Part shown: positions 39,293 through 39,664 of the stretch, piece by piece
How positions within the stretch are numbered: the first letter of the stretch is position 1
How the letters are laid out: each line of letters starts with the position of its first letter
Assembly (NCBI GenBank): GCA_002711265.1
Contig: PAGB01000056.1
Coordinates: 11,920-51,583, forward strand
Source: Rhodospirillaceae bacterium
GTDB lineage: Bacteria; Pseudomonadota; Alphaproteobacteria; UBA7985
DNA length: 39,664 nucleotides
Reading direction: 5' to 3'
Translations under genes and position numbers: made by a program
The notes under the pieces: model-generated
Database searches by the model: none
Told to the model about the DNA's origin: nothing
What the model saw: only the letters and a program-made list of their open reading frames with translations

Positions 39293-39574
39293 GTTGCGGG
39301 CTCGATTTGACGCCGCTTCGCGGCTTACAAATCTCCCCCGCGCAACTTATTTGCTCTGCTCTCAAAGCCCTTCGCCTTGGGCGCGTGAGCGTTCTAGCTT
39401 GAAACATGGTTGCGCCGACTTGTCCCCGACCGCGATTTGCGCGGCGGGACCAAGCGTCGCGCATTTTCATGGAAAATGCGAAAAGTCGTCAGGCCGCGCG
39501 CAGCGCGGCCTGTCCGTTTAATTACGCGTGGGAGATTTGTAAGCCGCGAAGCGGCGTCAAATCGAGCGCGCCAC
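39293..39574. repeat. 282-bp inverted-repeat element with internal hairpins
   Basis: Two arms, 39293-39346 and 39521-39574, are reverse complements over 54 nt with about five mismatches; the core 39300-39337 and 39530-39567 is identical over 38 nt. Each arm also contains its own small palindrome (GCCGCTTCGCGGC). Between the arms are further stems: GCGCAAC/GTTGCGC (39340-39346 and 39409-39415) enclosing GCTC/GAGC and GCCC/GGGC; CTTG..CCCG/CGGG..CAAG near 39420-39455; a 9-bp CGCATTTTC hairpin (39460-39480); and a 10-bp CAGGCCGCGC hairpin (39490-39512). No credible ORF lies inside. It may be a MITE- or REP-like repeat or a structured RNA locus. Confidence 0.85.
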
Positions 39575-39587
39575 ATTGTCTATGGGA

Positions 39588-39662
39588 TCAGACCGGCCGG
39601 TCGATCATGTCGGTCCGCAGCCGGACGTCCAACTCCAGCGCCGTCGCATTGTCGTACGTCGC
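39588..39662 (-). CDS. 3' end of an unidentified gene (continues beyond the window)
   Basis: The minus-strand frame ending at a TGA (39588-39590) reads ATYDNATALELDVRLRTDMI and a few more residues, which has normal protein composition, while the other minus frames look random. Only 24 codons are in the window, too few to identify a family. It converges on cobT, and the inverted-repeat element fills the space between them. Confidence 0.45.
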   Translation of the reverse strand, partial: ATYDNATALELDVRLRTDMIDRPV

Positions 39663-39664
39663 CA

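Noticed and set aside
39270-39521. Short frames on both strands inside the inverted-repeat element
   Set aside because: They are produced by the repeats and hairpins; their products are low in protein-like character and lack ribosome binding sites.
39293-39574. Retron or insertion sequence
   Set aside because: The inverted arms recall both, but there is no reverse transcriptase or transposase ORF in or next to the element within the window.

Overview
The window is high-GC, gene-dense chromosomal DNA from an alphaproteobacterium. The evidence is the set of neighbourhoods: trpFBA-accD-folC facing trxA-addA-addB-tsaE, then the ubiE-ubiB-coaBC-dut run divergent from mutM-rpsT-dnaA. AddAB of the alphaproteobacterial size and a TsaE fused by overlap to it fit the same assignment. 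A genus cannot be named from the sequence. Almost everything is core metabolism, replication and repair; there is no phage, IS transposase, CRISPR array, tRNA or rRNA.

Layout. 1-6202 (+): an integral-membrane region running in frame into TrpF, then TrpB, TrpA, AccD, FolC and a PIN-domain protein, mostly coupled by ATGA overlaps. 6203-19427 (-): thioredoxin, the AddA and AddB helicase-nuclease subunits, TsaE, an exported SH3-like protein, then a ThiF/HesA-type E1-like protein, Dut, CoaBC, UbiB and UbiE. 19504-22750 (+): MutM, ribosomal protein S20 with a good promoter and a strong terminator, a 542-bp leader with two short ORFs, and DnaA. 22799-32047 (-): DUF1501, DUF1800 and a large exported unknown protein, behind GyrB, RecF and DnaN; transcription here runs dnaN to recF to gyrB to the three exported-type genes and converges on dnaA. 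32101-33780 (-): an ECF sigma factor, its single-pass putative anti-sigma factor and a membrane-anchored periplasmic Spy/CnrX-like sensor. 33899-36438 (-): an AraC-HTH/O6-alkylguanine methyltransferase fusion, a YgjP-like metallopeptidase and a GNAT protein. 36619-39259: the end of cobalamin synthesis, with a histidine phosphatase and CobS on minus and CobT on plus. 39293-39574: a long inverted-repeat element full of hairpins, then the 3' end of one more minus-strand gene.

The most notable items are the structured inverted-repeat element at 39293-39574, the short ORF that overlaps the dnaA start by GTGA, the in-frame membrane-TrpF fusion, the perfect hairpin inside the PIN gene at the PIN/trxA junction, the inverted dnaN-recF-gyrB block with extra genes welded to gyrB, and the stand-alone sigma/anti-sigma/sensor module. 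No clear oriC with consensus DnaA boxes could be found near dnaA.
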